Positions 1-7,471 are shown, numbered from the stretch's first letter. The stretch is DNA of 20,718 nt from JBMNOI01 sp050942995 (GCA_050942995.1 JBMNOI010000068.1:1-20718); one strand, 5' to 3'. Numbers and translations are program-made. Notes: generated from the letters alone by a model not told the origin.

Positions 1-2
1 AA

Positions 3-21
3 GGGGCCGATCTGGCCCCCC
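3..21 (-). terminator. Probable terminator hairpin of rex
   Basis: Positions 3-8 (GGGGCC) and 14-19 (GGCCCC) form a 6-bp stem with a 5-nt loop just downstream of the rex stop codon. Read on the minus strand the stem is followed by at least two T residues before the window edge, so the U-tract cannot be judged. Confidence 0.5.
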
Positions 22-24
22 GAC

Positions 25-708
25 TCATGCGGGGAGAGAGCTCTCTCCCCGGCCGTTAGAGATGCTCTCCGGCTCGGCGCGGCGGGCGATGTGATAGGAG
101 ATGATGGCCAGTCGCGCGGCCAGATCCTCATACTGCAAAAAGACGTGATCCGGCACCTGCAGAGCCTGCGGCGCAAAGTTCCAGATCACCTCGATGCCGG
201 CCTCGATCATCAGATCGGCCACGTCCTGGGCCTGGTCGGCGGGCACCGTCAGAATGCCCATATCGACCGACTCTTGCCGCACCACCTCGGGCAGACGATC
301 CAGGGCATACACCTCTCGCCCTGACTCCCGTCGCCCGATCTTGGCGGGGTCCACATCGAACAATGCCACAATGCGTAGTCCATAGCGGGCAAATCCGGGA
401 TAGGCGGCCAGCGCACGCCCCAGATTCCCCGCTCCCACAACCACCGCCCGTTTGGCGCGTCCCAACCCGAGAAAACCGTGCAGTACCGAGGCGAGATGCT
501 CCACCTCATAGCCGATACCGGCCCGCCCCAGTTCGCCGAGATGGCTCAGATCCTTGCGTACTTGTGCGGCCGGCACACCGGCCGCCTCGCCCAGTGCTTG
601 AGACGAGATGACGCTCTCGCCCAGTTCTATCGCCTGTATGAGCCGTCTTAGATAGGCCGGAAGGCGCGCCAGGCTCGGTCGCGGGATATCTACCTGTGCA
701 TCGACCAT
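25..708 (-). CDS. rex: Redox-sensing transcriptional repressor Rex
   Basis: A 227-residue protein matching the Rex family, a homodimeric repressor that senses the NADH/NAD+ ratio and releases its operators when NADH is high. Residues 1-80 form a winged helix; the recognition segment QVRKDLSHLGELGRAGIGY (about 49-67) is the family signature. A Rossmann fold follows with GAGNLG at 92-97, and the C-terminal part ends in a swapped helix (about 195-215) and a short variable tail. Length is slightly above the usual 210-215. The reading frame is open much further upstream, but ATG 708 is chosen because GGAG lies 8 nt before it and the fold begins there; the promoter and Rex box also lie upstream of this start. 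A Rex box directly behind the -10 element implies autorepression. Confidence 0.95.
   Translation of the reverse strand: MVDAQVDIPRPSLARLPAYLRRLIQAIELGESVISSQALGEAAGVPAAQVRKDLSHLGELGRAGIGYEVEHLASVLHGFLGLGRAKRAVVVGAGNLGRALAAYPGFARYGLRIVALFDVDPAKIGRRESGREVYALDRLPEVVRQESVDMGILTVPADQAQDVADLMIEAGIEVIWNFAPQALQVPDHVFLQYEDLAARLAIISYHIARRAEPESISNGRGESSLPA
31..50. repeat. Perfect 20-bp palindrome in the 3' end of rex
   Basis: Ten bases GGGGAGAGAG are followed at once by their exact reverse complement, centred at 40/41. It lies inside the last codons of rex and encodes part of the variable C-terminal tail. It could act as an mRNA-stabilising hairpin next to the terminator at 3-21. Confidence 0.6.
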
Positions 709-736
709 GATCGCGTCTCCTCTCCGCCGACATACT

Positions 737-754
737 TTGTGTCTTTTCGCACAA
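737..754. promoter_or_regulatory. Rex operator (ROP box)
   Basis: TTGTG at 737-741 and CACAA at 750-754 are separated by 8 bases. This matches the known Rex operator layout TTGTGAA-N4-TTCACAA in its outer half-sites. It abuts the -10 element of the rex promoter, so bound Rex would block its own transcription. Confidence 0.85.
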
Positions 755-783
755 ATAATACCGGGTCGAAGCCACCCTGTCAA
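755..783 (-). promoter_or_regulatory. rex promoter
   Basis: On the minus strand, TTGACA (778-783) and TATTAT (755-760) are separated by exactly 17 bp, close to the sigma70/SigA consensus. Transcription should start inside the Rex box. Confidence 0.8.
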
Positions 784-999
784 ATCGCGCCTTCGAACGC
801 CATCTACCCTTATCCGAGAATCGGGTGCAACGCCCCCCGGTGGCGGACGAAATCGCCCAGTTCGCCGGGCTGCATCACCTTTATCGCCCTTATCGCTCTC
901 ACCCAGGAGTCGGACGGCGGTGTACTCAGGCGGTGAGAGGACGGTGCGGGCTCCACAAGCACCTCTCGGGCAAAGTGCGTTCACTTGATAATAAACGCC
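784..999. other. Intergenic stretch, no gene recognised
   Basis: Open frames here give low-complexity Arg/Pro/Ser-rich translations with no recognisable family or convincing ribosome binding site. I see no tRNA or known RNA motif. With 1029-1161 it makes up most of the 453-base gap between rex and the next gene. Confidence 0.5.
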
Positions 1000-1028
1000 T
1001 TGACAGCCCCCATGCATCCGCTCATAAT
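1000..1028 (+). promoter_or_regulatory. Promoter of the single-span membrane protein gene
   Basis: TTGACA (1000-1005), 17-bp spacer, CATAAT (1023-1028). The predicted start near 1035 gives a leader of about 125 nt, which contains a small hairpin GCAGGC/GCCTGC at about 1044-1060. Confidence 0.7.
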
Positions 1029-1161
1029 GCCCCCGTACATTTGATGCAGGCTTTACGCCTGCCGGCCACCTCACAGCGCCATCCCCCGATCCGATGTATG
1101 CGCATCCTTCCCGACCCAGGCCAGTTGACGTCTTGGTTTGCGGGCAGAAGGAGGCAACCCC

Positions 1162-1455
1162 TTGAGTGGTGATCAGGATCGTCGGCCCGATATCTGGACC
1201 CCATACGTCCAGAACAGAGATAACCACCTGAAAAGACCGAGCAGAATAACGATCAATATCCTCATCCTCGTCGTCTTGTTCGCCCTGCTGATACTGATCG
1301 GTATCAGCACAGCGCTGTGGGGGATCCAGGTTCCCTCGATGCGTGATCCGGCGCCGCCCCCACAACAAGCGCCTGACGCACCTCAGGTACAGATACCGAC
1401 CCTCTCGATCTCGCCCCTCCAAACAGTCGATATCTCGACGACATCATCCGATTGA
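1162..1455 (+). CDS. Small single-span membrane protein, function unknown
   Basis: A 97-residue protein that I cannot assign to a family. A hydrophilic basic N-terminus (about residues 1-30) precedes one strong transmembrane helix (about 31-56, rich in Ile/Leu/Val). A Pro-rich segment with PAPPPQQAPDAP follows, then a Ser/Thr-rich tail. The TTG at 1162 is preferred as start because AGAAGGAGG (1146-1154) lies 7 nt upstream; an in-frame TTG at 1138 lacks such a site. Basic residues before the helix suggest an N-in, C-out orientation. The gene has its own promoter at 1000-1028, and the promoter of the next gene overlaps its stop codon. Confidence 0.7.
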   Translation: MSGDQDRRPDIWTPYVQNRDNHLKRPSRITINILILVVLFALLILIGISTALWGIQVPSMRDPAPPPQQAPDAPQVQIPTLSISPLQTVDISTTSSD

Positions 1456-1481
1456 CCTTCTTCTGACGCTGCATCTATAAT
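1452..1481 (+). promoter_or_regulatory. Promoter of the four-helix membrane protein gene
   Basis: TTGACC (1452-1457), 18-bp spacer, TATAAT (1476-1481). The -35 element overlaps the TGA stop of the preceding gene. The start codon at 1532 is about 45 nt downstream of the expected transcription start. Confidence 0.7.
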
Positions 1482-1531
1482 ACTGAATCGATACAACATG
1501 CGACATCATCGATTCGGTGTGGGAGGCAGGC

Positions 1532-2170
1532 ATGGAGATCGGTCGGGAGGGCCACAAAATTCCCGCCCATATTCAGGGGATGTTCTCGTTGCTCATGACA
1601 CTGGTCGCCGCGGCGCTCTATGTGATGGTGCTGGGCGGCGCCATCGTGCGAACCGTTCTGGAAAACCAACCCTACTTCTCTGAGAATATGGTGCGGGCCG
1701 CCGGATTGCTCAGCGGCCTGGTGGGCGCGGTCGTTACCGCCGGGTTCGCCCGCAGCGGGCAGCCCGGAATGGGGCCTATCAGCGTTCGACGGCGCAACTC
1801 GAGCCGCTCATTCCGCGCGCGCTCGTTGGTTCGCCGCAAGCTACTCAGCCTGGCCGAGACCCTGGGATTGCCTGTGCCCACAACGACCACCCGAACCCGG
1901 GATGATCTGCAGCCCGAGCCGGACGAGCCGACCCTCCCGCCCCAGCCGATCCCCGATGAAGAAGAGGCCGACACGCCTCGCGACGCGTCGGCCCCTATGT
2001 GGGTTGCGTTGCTCTATTTCGCCGTCTATTTCATCGTCGGCGCGAGCGCTTTTGTCGTAAGCATCTGGCGCCAGGATGTGCCCGACATCATCTCGAACGC
2101 CGGCTGGGTGTGGCTGGGAACCATTATCTCCTCGGCCTATGCGTTTCTCGGTCTGAACGGACACGACTGA
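1532..2170 (+). CDS. Predicted four-helix membrane protein, function unknown
   Basis: A 212-residue protein with no family I recognise. Two transmembrane helices lie in the N-terminal third (about residues 17-42 and 54-72). A long hydrophilic loop follows, first strongly basic (RRRNSSRSFRARSLVRRK), then acidic and proline-rich (DDLQPEPDEP... IPDEEEAD). Two more helices close the protein (about 152-175 and 183-205). ATG 1532 is chosen because GGGAGG (1521-1526) lies 5 nt upstream; GTG 1517 in the same frame is less likely. The gene is convergent with the MOSC gene, leaving only 8 bases between the two stop codons and no obvious terminator. Same-strand proximity to the preceding small membrane protein hints at a joint role, which is inference only. 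Confidence 0.75.
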   Translation: MEIGREGHKIPAHIQGMFSLLMTLVAAALYVMVLGGAIVRTVLENQPYFSENMVRAAGLLSGLVGAVVTAGFARSGQPGMGPISVRRRNSSRSFRARSLVRRKLLSLAETLGLPVPTTTTRTRDDLQPEPDEPTLPPQPIPDEEEADTPRDASAPMWVALLYFAVYFIVGASAFVVSIWRQDVPDIISNAGWVWLGTIISSAYAFLGLNGHD

Positions 2171-2178
2171 CCCGAAGG

Positions 2179-2625
2179 TTAATCCAGCACCTGCACTTCA
2201 TCGCCCACCTGAAGGGGGCCCCCCTCCAGCACGCGAACGAATATGCCCTCGCGGGGCATCACACAGTCGCCGGCCTGGTAATAGATGGCACAACGGTCAT
2301 GGCAGATCTTGCCGATCTGGGTGACCTCGACGAGGCACTCGCCCAGACGCAATTTGGTGCCCACCGGCAACTCGTGCAACACCAGGCCCTCGGTCGTCAC
2401 ATTCTCGGCAAAATCGCCGGGCCCCACCTTGAGCCCTTTGGCCTGCATCTTTTCGATGCTCTCCATCGCCAGCAGACTGATCTGCCGGTGCCAGTCGCCG
2501 CCGTGGGCGTCCCCCTCGATGCCCCATCCAACCTTTACCAGGGCCTCCCCCACGTTGGTCTTGCGGGTTCCCTTGCGTTCGCTGGTGCACACCGCGACCA
2601 CCCGGCCCTTTTTTGTCGCTGCCAT
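2179..2625 (-). CDS. MOSC domain-containing protein
   Basis: A 148-residue stand-alone MOSC domain. The family is named after the C-terminal domain of Moco sulfurase; members bind molybdenum cofactor or pterin ligands and often use a conserved cysteine. Visible marks are GIEGDAHGG with R-x-I-S-L-L (about 35-52), GDFAENVTTEG (about 70-80), RLGECLVEVTQIGKICHDRC (about 92-111) and PREGIFVRVLEGG near the end. ATG 2625 has AAGGAG a few bases upstream. It is the last gene of the Moco/tungsten operon, 35 bp after moeA. Single-domain MOSC proteins are frequently encoded beside moaA, moaC, mog and moeA, so a role in Moco maturation, carrying or sulfuration is plausible; its exact reaction cannot be read from the sequence. 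Confidence 0.9.
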   Translation of the reverse strand: MAATKKGRVVAVCTSERKGTRKTNVGEALVKVGWGIEGDAHGGDWHRQISLLAMESIEKMQAKGLKVGPGDFAENVTTEGLVLHELPVGTKLRLGECLVEVTQIGKICHDRCAIYYQAGDCVMPREGIFVRVLEGGPLQVGDEVQVLD

Positions 2626-2660
2626 ATTGTCTCCTTCGCATCACCGTCCGAGTGTGTCGA

Positions 2661-3887
2661 TCAATTCAGCAACCACACCTCGACTGTAGCGCCGGCATCC
2701 AGCCCATCGAGGTCCTCCGGCACGATGGCCAGTCCCTGCGCCCGCACCATAGAGAGCAGAATACCGGAACCCTGTTCGCCGGTCAGCCGCGCATAATAGG
2801 CTCCGTCGCGTTGTTCCAGCATCACGCGGAAGTAGAAGCGAAAACCCTTGCGCTTGGTCACCGGATCTTCCAGCGTGGCCCGTACCCTGGCCGGCCGGTG
2901 GTCGTCTCTGCCCAGCATTTTGAGAATCGCCGGCCGGGCAAAGTTGTAGAATGAGACCATGGCCGACACCGGGTTACCGGGAAGCCCCAACAACGGCACG
3001 CCGCCGATCTGCCCAAAGGCAAAGGGCTTGCCCGGGCGCATCTTGACCTGCCAGAACTCCATCTCGCCCTCGGCGGCCAGCACCTTTTTGACCACGTCGA
3101 AATCGCCCACCGAGATGCCCCCCGAGGTGAGCAATAAATCGATTCCCTGGTTCAGCCCATCCCGAATACGGGCCGTGATCTCGTCGACATTATCCCGGGC
3201 GATGCCCAATATCACCGGCACACCGCCGAACTGTAGCACCTGGGCGGCGTTCGAGTAGCTGTTGGCGTTGCGAATCTTGCCCGGGCGCAGCGGCTCTTCG
3301 ATATCGACCACCTCATCGCCCGTTGCCAGGATGCCGACACGCGGCCGACGAATGACAAGGGCCGTGCTATGGCCCAACGCCGCCAGCATACCCACCTCCT
3401 GAGCGCGCATCAAGGTGCCCTGCTTCAGGATCAACTCGCCACGACGCACATCCTCACCGGCCACGCGAATGTTCTCGCCTACCCCGAACGGCTCCAGGAT
3501 CGACACCCACTCGCCGGTCTGCTCCGTCTGCTCAAAGGGCACCACCGTGTCTGCCCCTGCCGGCACCGGCGCTCCGGTCATGATGCGAACGGCCGTGCCC
3601 GACGTCACCGTCAGATCGGTTGTATATCCCGCAGGCAGATCATGGATCACCTGTAATCGCGCAGGACGCTCCGCCGATGCACCCGTCGTGTCAGCGGCGA
3701 TGACGGCATAGCCGTCCATGGCGGAGTTGCTCAAAGGCGGTATATCATATTCGGCGTACACATCCTCGGCCAGAACGCGTCCCAACGCCTCCAGGATAGG
3801 CACACGTTCCGGCTCCAGCGGGCGCACATGGGCCAGTATCTGCTCCAGCGCCTCATCCACGCTCAACCTGGGGTAAATCTCGTGCAT
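2661..3887 (-). CDS. moeA: Molybdopterin molybdenumtransferase MoeA
   Basis: A 408-residue protein of normal MoeA length. MoeA inserts molybdate (or tungstate in tungsten-using organisms) into adenylylated molybdopterin in the cytoplasm. Domain order is the usual one: N-terminal region with NSAMDGYA (about 55-62), the small beta domain with TGAPVPAGAD, the MogA-like catalytic domain with LATGDE, NANSYS, TSGGISVGDFD, MRPGKPFAFG and GLPGNPVSAMVSF (about 205-325), and the C-terminal beta-barrel domain. All signature motifs look intact. ATG 3887 has AAGGAG 8 nt upstream. It follows mog by 91 bp and precedes the MOSC gene by 35 bp. Whether the metal is Mo or W cannot be told from MoeA alone; the linked TupBC genes favour tungsten or both. 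Confidence 0.96.
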   Translation of the reverse strand: MHEIYPRLSVDEALEQILAHVRPLEPERVPILEALGRVLAEDVYAEYDIPPLSNSAMDGYAVIAADTTGASAERPARLQVIHDLPAGYTTDLTVTSGTAVRIMTGAPVPAGADTVVPFEQTEQTGEWVSILEPFGVGENIRVAGEDVRRGELILKQGTLMRAQEVGMLAALGHSTALVIRRPRVGILATGDEVVDIEEPLRPGKIRNANSYSNAAQVLQFGGVPVILGIARDNVDEITARIRDGLNQGIDLLLTSGGISVGDFDVVKKVLAAEGEMEFWQVKMRPGKPFAFGQIGGVPLLGLPGNPVSAMVSFYNFARPAILKMLGRDDHRPARVRATLEDPVTKRKGFRFYFRVMLEQRDGAYYARLTGEQGSGILLSMVRAQGLAIVPEDLDGLDAGATVEVWLLN

Positions 3888-3978
3888 CGTCGTTACTCCT
3901 TACGTCGTCAAAATCATCGCCGATGGCGACGTCATCATAATTGACCGGTAAGATGAGATGATAAACGAGCTTCTCTAC

Positions 3979-4500
3979 TCAGTGTTCGTGATGATGATGC
4001 TCGTGGGACCCGGTTCCATGCTCCAGATTCTCACCACGCAGCATCTGCAGGGCATGGGGCAACACCGGCTGCAATATCTCTATCCCCTCGCGCACCGCCT
4101 TGGGATTGCCCGCCAGGTTCACCATCAGCGTCCCTTTGCGAATGCCGGCCACCCCTCGCGAGAGCACCGCATAGGGTGTGCGCCGGTAGCCCTCCCAACG
4201 GAGCAACTCGGCCAGCCCCGGCATCTCGCGTTCCATCGCATCACGCGTGGCCTCGGGCGTCACATCTCGGGGCGCCGCGCCGGTGCCGCCAGTTGTGATC
4301 ACCAGATCGACCCCGGTTTCGTCGGCCAGCTCGCACAGCAGCCGGGCGATCTGCTCCCGGTTGTCGGGAACGACGGTGCTCACCACCACATCAAAGCCCG
4401 TATCTCGCAGCCATTCGACCAGCAACGGCCCGCTGCGATCCTCACGCCGGCCGGCGTGAGCCTTGTCGCTGACTGTTACCACCGCCGCCTTGATGCTCAT
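3979..4500 (-). CDS. mog: Molybdopterin adenylyltransferase (MogA/MoaB family) with His-rich tail
   Basis: A 173-residue protein of the MogA/MoaB family, which transfers AMP from ATP to molybdopterin before metal insertion by MoeA. Motifs include VVTVSDKA near the N-terminus, TTGGTGAAPRDVTPEAT (about 89-105), SRGVAGIRKGTL and NLAGNPKAVRE (about 128-146). The last residues, HGTGSHEHHHHEH, form a histidine-rich tail that is not part of the catalytic fold and could bind divalent metal. The ATG overlaps the moaC stop by 4 bp (ATGA), a sign of translational coupling. The distinction between Mog and MoaB naming is arbitrary here; the activity call is firm at family level. Confidence 0.93.
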   Translation of the reverse strand: MSIKAAVVTVSDKAHAGRREDRSGPLLVEWLRDTGFDVVVSTVVPDNREQIARLLCELADETGVDLVITTGGTGAAPRDVTPEATRDAMEREMPGLAELLRWEGYRRTPYAVLSRGVAGIRKGTLMVNLAGNPKAVREGIEILQPVLPHALQMLRGENLEHGTGSHEHHHHEH

Positions 4501-5003
4501 TCGCGCTCACCCCCTGCCGGATCGGCGTCGTCCTCCAGAACGATATCGCCGCTTTTGCCGCCGCTCTTGCGTACCAGCCGCACATTCTGGATGCGCATGC
4601 CCCGATCCACCGCCTTGCACATATCATAGACTGTCAACGCCGCCACGCTCACCGCCGTCAGCGCCTCCATTTCGACGCCGGTCTTGCCCGTCGTCCTGAC
4701 GGTGGCGCGAATCTCGACCCGCGGCGGCCCGTCATGTAGCTCCAGTTCGACCTGGATGCTGGTGAGCAGCAGCGGATGACACATGGGAATGAGGTTCGAC
4801 GTTTGCTTGGCGGCCATCACCCCGGCGATCTGAGCCACAGAGAGCACATCGCCCTTGGCCACCTGGTTGTCGCGAATCAGCGCCAGGGTGGTGGGCTCCA
4901 TTACGATCTCGCCTCGGGCCACCGCCACGCGCTCGGTATCGTCCTTGGCCGTGACATCCACCATGCGGGCCCGTCCGGAACGGTCGACGTGGGTCAATTC
5001 CAT
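4497..5003 (-). CDS. moaC: Cyclic pyranopterin monophosphate synthase MoaC
   Basis: A 168-residue MoaC. It converts the MoaA product, 3',8-cyclo-7,8-dihydro-GTP, into cyclic pyranopterin monophosphate. Conserved pieces are MVDVTAKDDTERVAVARGEI (about 14-33), AAKQTSNLIPMCHPLLLTS (about 64-82) and GVEMEALTAVSVAALTVYDMCKAVD (about 109-133), including the conserved Asp and Lys of the YDMCKA segment. Length is normal for the family. The gene starts 2 bp after the moaA stop and overlaps mog by 4 bp, so the three genes are tightly coupled. Confidence 0.96.
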   Translation of the reverse strand: MELTHVDRSGRARMVDVTAKDDTERVAVARGEIVMEPTTLALIRDNQVAKGDVLSVAQIAGVMAAKQTSNLIPMCHPLLLTSIQVELELHDGPPRVEIRATVRTTGKTGVEMEALTAVSVAALTVYDMCKAVDRGMRIQNVRLVRKSGGKSGDIVLEDDADPAGGERE

Positions 5004-5005
5004 CT

Positions 5006-5989
5006 CTAACCTCCGATCTCGGACATGGTGCGCCCACGCGGAACCTCATGCTGCGCCAGCCCGTGTCCCGCCGGCTTGGCCAGAATGGCCTTCTGCAGCC
5101 AATCGCGGATCACCTCATCGTCACCCCGTGCGCGAAGCACCGGCTTGATGTCCATCTCGACATCAGAGAGCAGGCAGGGGCGCAGGCGGCCGTCGGCCGT
5201 CAGACGCAGCCGATTGCATCCACCGCAAAAGTGTTCGCTCACCGGCGTAATGACGCCCACAGTGCCCCGCGCGCCCGGGATGCGATAGCCGGTCGCCGGC
5301 CCGTTACCCCGCGGCGCGGTCACCGGCTCCAGCGGTCCCAGAGACCCGGTTATCCGCTCGAGGATCTCGCCGCCCGAGACGAATCGATCGTCCAGCTCGT
5401 CCGACTCGTTCAGCGGCATCAGCTCGATAAAGCGCACATGGCGTTCGCGGTCCACGCTCAGGCGGGCCATATCGGCCACCTCATCCTCATTAAAGCCGCG
5501 CAACACCACACAGTTGATCTTGATCGGCGTCAGCCCGGCGCGCTCTGCCGCTTCGATACCGGCCAGCGCCGCGTCCAGGCGACCACCACGGGTCATTTCG
5601 GCGTAACGCGCCTCGCGCAGTGTATCCAGGCTCACATTCACCCGATTCAATCCCGCCCGGGCCAGATCCTCGGCATAGCGCTCCAGCAGGATGCCGTTGG
5701 TCGTCATCGAGAGATCCTCGATACCGGGAATTCGCCCCAGCATCTCGACCAGTGAGAGGATGCCGGCGCGCACCAGCGGCTCGCCTCCCGTCAGTCGCAC
5801 CCTTGAGATGCCCATTTCGGCGGCAATCCGCACCACCCGCCCGATCTCCTCATAACTCAGGATCTCCATATGCGTCCGCGGGGTGACCCCCTCCGGCGGC
5901 ATACAATAGAGACAACGCAGATTACAGCGGTCTGTCACTGAGACCCGCAGATAGTTAATAGGGCGTTGGTATGTGTCATAGTAAGGCAT
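5006..5989 (-). CDS. moaA: GTP 3',8-cyclase MoaA (radical SAM)
   Basis: A 327-residue MoaA, the radical-SAM enzyme that opens Moco biosynthesis by cyclising GTP. The N-terminal cluster motif C-x3-C-x2-C is at residues 22, 26 and 29 (DRCNLRCLYC). The second, GTP-binding cluster motif near residues 255-275 reads C-x2-C followed 14 residues later by C (CGGCNRLRLTADGRLRPC). The C-terminal double glycine (residues 326-327), required for the MoaC-linked reaction in studied members, is present. The LTGGEP motif also fits. ATG 5989 has AGGGAG about 5 nt upstream. It lies 60 bp after tupC and 2 bp before moaC. Confidence 0.97.
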   Translation of the reverse strand: MPYYDTYQRPINYLRVSVTDRCNLRCLYCMPPEGVTPRTHMEILSYEEIGRVVRIAAEMGISRVRLTGGEPLVRAGILSLVEMLGRIPGIEDLSMTTNGILLERYAEDLARAGLNRVNVSLDTLREARYAEMTRGGRLDAALAGIEAAERAGLTPIKINCVVLRGFNEDEVADMARLSVDRERHVRFIELMPLNESDELDDRFVSGGEILERITGSLGPLEPVTAPRGNGPATGYRIPGARGTVGVITPVSEHFCGGCNRLRLTADGRLRPCLLSDVEMDIKPVLRARGDDEVIRDWLQKAILAKPAGHGLAQHEVPRGRTMSEIGG

Positions 5990-6049
5990 CGAATCTCCCT
6001 AACGGTTCAACGACTGAGCCGGGATAACTTGCCGCCCGGCCTGCGAATA

Positions 6050-6778
6050 TCAGTATACCATTTCACCACGAATGAACGCCGTCGTACGCGGATCCTCCGG
6101 CGACTCGAAAAAGCGTTCGGCATCGCTCACTTCGACCTGCTGGCCGTTCAACAATAACAATCCACGGTGGGCCAGCCGGCGGGCCTGAAAAGTGTTGTGC
6201 GTCACCATCACTACGGTGATGCCCCGCTCGCGATTGAGCTCCGTCACCGCGCGCTCGATGACCCCGGTATTATAGGGATCCAGATTGGCGGTGGGCTCGT
6301 CCAGAAGCAACACATCGGGGTTGATGGCCAGCGCCCGCGCCAGAGCGACGCGCTGCATCTCTCCGCCGGAGAGTTTTTTAACCTGAGCCCGAAGCATGTG
6401 CGTCATACCCACCAGATCGAGCATCTCGCGAACACGCTTTTGATCGCGCTGTCCCCGAACCCGCAGTCCGTAGGCCACGTTACTTTCTACGGTGCCCTGC
6501 ATCAAAAGAGGACGTTGAAACACCGTGGTGACCCGACGCCGAAGAGCCAGGGGTATATTATCATCCACAGGGTGGCCGTCGAACTCGATCCGTCCCGTGG
6601 TGGGCGGCTCGATAAAGTTCAACAACCGCAACAGCGAGCTTTTCCCGGCACCGTTGGGCCCCAGAACACATAGAAACTCACCCCGATGGACGTCCATCTG
6701 GGGAATATGGAGCACGGTACGACCGGAGTATACCTTGGTCACACCGCTCAAGCGATAGATGATTCCGTCTACTCCCAT
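6050..6778 (-). CDS. tupC: Tungstate ABC transporter, ATP-binding protein
   Basis: A 242-residue ABC ATPase that would power tungstate or molybdate uptake by the adjacent permease. Walker A is GPNGAGKSS (about 39-47), the Q-loop lies in VFQRPLL, the signature is LSGGEMQR (about 137-144), Walker B is LLLDEPTANLDP (about 156-167) and the switch histidine is in MVTHN. It lacks the C-terminal TOBE/MOP domain of typical ModC (about 350 residues), which fits TupC better. The ATG at 6778 overlaps the end of the permease gene by 10 bp. The oxyanion specificity rests on the permease family and Moco context. A short ModC-like role for molybdate cannot be excluded. Confidence 0.85.
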   Translation of the reverse strand: MGVDGIIYRLSGVTKVYSGRTVLHIPQMDVHRGEFLCVLGPNGAGKSSLLRLLNFIEPPTTGRIEFDGHPVDDNIPLALRRRVTTVFQRPLLMQGTVESNVAYGLRVRGQRDQKRVREMLDLVGMTHMLRAQVKKLSGGEMQRVALARALAINPDVLLLDEPTANLDPYNTGVIERAVTELNRERGITVVMVTHNTFQARRLAHRGLLLLNGQQVEVSDAERFFESPEDPRTTAFIRGEMVY

Positions 6779-7467
6779 GGTCTCTTGCCCTGTAGCACAA
6801 TCATAAGCGCATTCGCCATAAAGGCCAGCCCCAGCAAGACAACCCCCAGCGCCAGAGCCAGCGAAAAGTTGCCCTTGTTTGTCTCAAGTACGATGGCGGT
6901 CGTAAGCACCCGCGTTTTGCCGTCGATGTTGCCACCCACCAGCATCACGGCCCCTACCTCGGAGATAATGCTGCCAAACCCCGCCACCAACGATACCAGC
7001 ACGCCGGTCTTGGCCTCACCCAAAACCGCCCGAGCCGTCTGCCAGTCGGTGGCCCCCAGAGCAAAGAGCTGCCGCCGAAAGTCGGGATCCACCCCCAACA
7101 CCGATGCCATGGTAAATCCTGCCACCAAAGGTAGAGAGATGATTATCTGAGCCAGGATCATCGCCCGTGGGGTAAAGAGCCAGCTGAGGTATCCCAAAGG
7201 CCCCGTGCGCGAGAGGAACAGATACACGAAAAGGCCCACCACCACCGGCGGCAGCCCCATCCCCGTATAGAGGAACGCCACCACCAGCCGCCGTCCCACC
7301 GGGCGCTTGAGAGCCAGGAACACTCCCAGCGGCACGCCCATCAGCGTGCTAAAGAACAACGCCGTCCCGGTGACATAGAGCGTCAATGCCAGAATATCGG
7401 CTACCGTGGCATCCAGATTCAACAACAATATGAGACTCTGCCGCATGGTTTCCATCAGACCGGCCAT
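6769..7467 (-). CDS. tupB: Tungstate ABC transporter, permease protein
   Basis: A 232-residue inner-membrane permease with about six transmembrane helices and a binding-protein-dependent transport motif (LFALGATDWQTARAVLGEAK, about 149-168). The segments ISEVGAVMLVGGNIDGKTRVLTTAI and LETNKGNFSLALALG are characteristic of TupB tungstate permeases rather than ModB or CysT. ATG 7467 is preferred; a TTG at 7488 is in the same frame but less likely. A 26-codon ORF ends 4 nt before the ATG, so tupB translation is probably coupled to it. The gene is first in the Moco/tungsten operon, but no substrate-binding protein gene (tupA) is next to it. Confidence 0.88.
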   Translation of the reverse strand: MAGLMETMRQSLILLLNLDATVADILALTLYVTGTALFFSTLMGVPLGVFLALKRPVGRRLVVAFLYTGMGLPPVVVGLFVYLFLSRTGPLGYLSWLFTPRAMILAQIIISLPLVAGFTMASVLGVDPDFRRQLFALGATDWQTARAVLGEAKTGVLVSLVAGFGSIISEVGAVMLVGGNIDGKTRVLTTAIVLETNKGNFSLALALGVVLLGLAFMANALMIVLQGKRPWE

Positions 7468-7471
7468 ACAC

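Noticed and set aside
25..1422. A 465-residue minus-strand frame containing Rex with a long N-terminal extension
   Set aside because: The upstream part is low-complexity Arg/Gly-rich translation, crosses the Rex box and promoter, and runs antisense to the gene at 1162. ATG 708 has a good ribosome binding site and starts the known fold.
1999..2796. A 265-residue plus-strand frame across the MOSC gene
   Set aside because: It is antisense to the MOSC and moeA genes, shows no motifs, and its His/Leu-rich composition is typical of a shadow frame.
6050..7467. ModBC molybdate transporter instead of TupBC
   Set aside because: The ATPase lacks the C-terminal MOP/TOBE domain, and the permease carries the GGNIDGKTRVLTTAI region typical of TupB. 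Molybdate as an alternative substrate is still possible.
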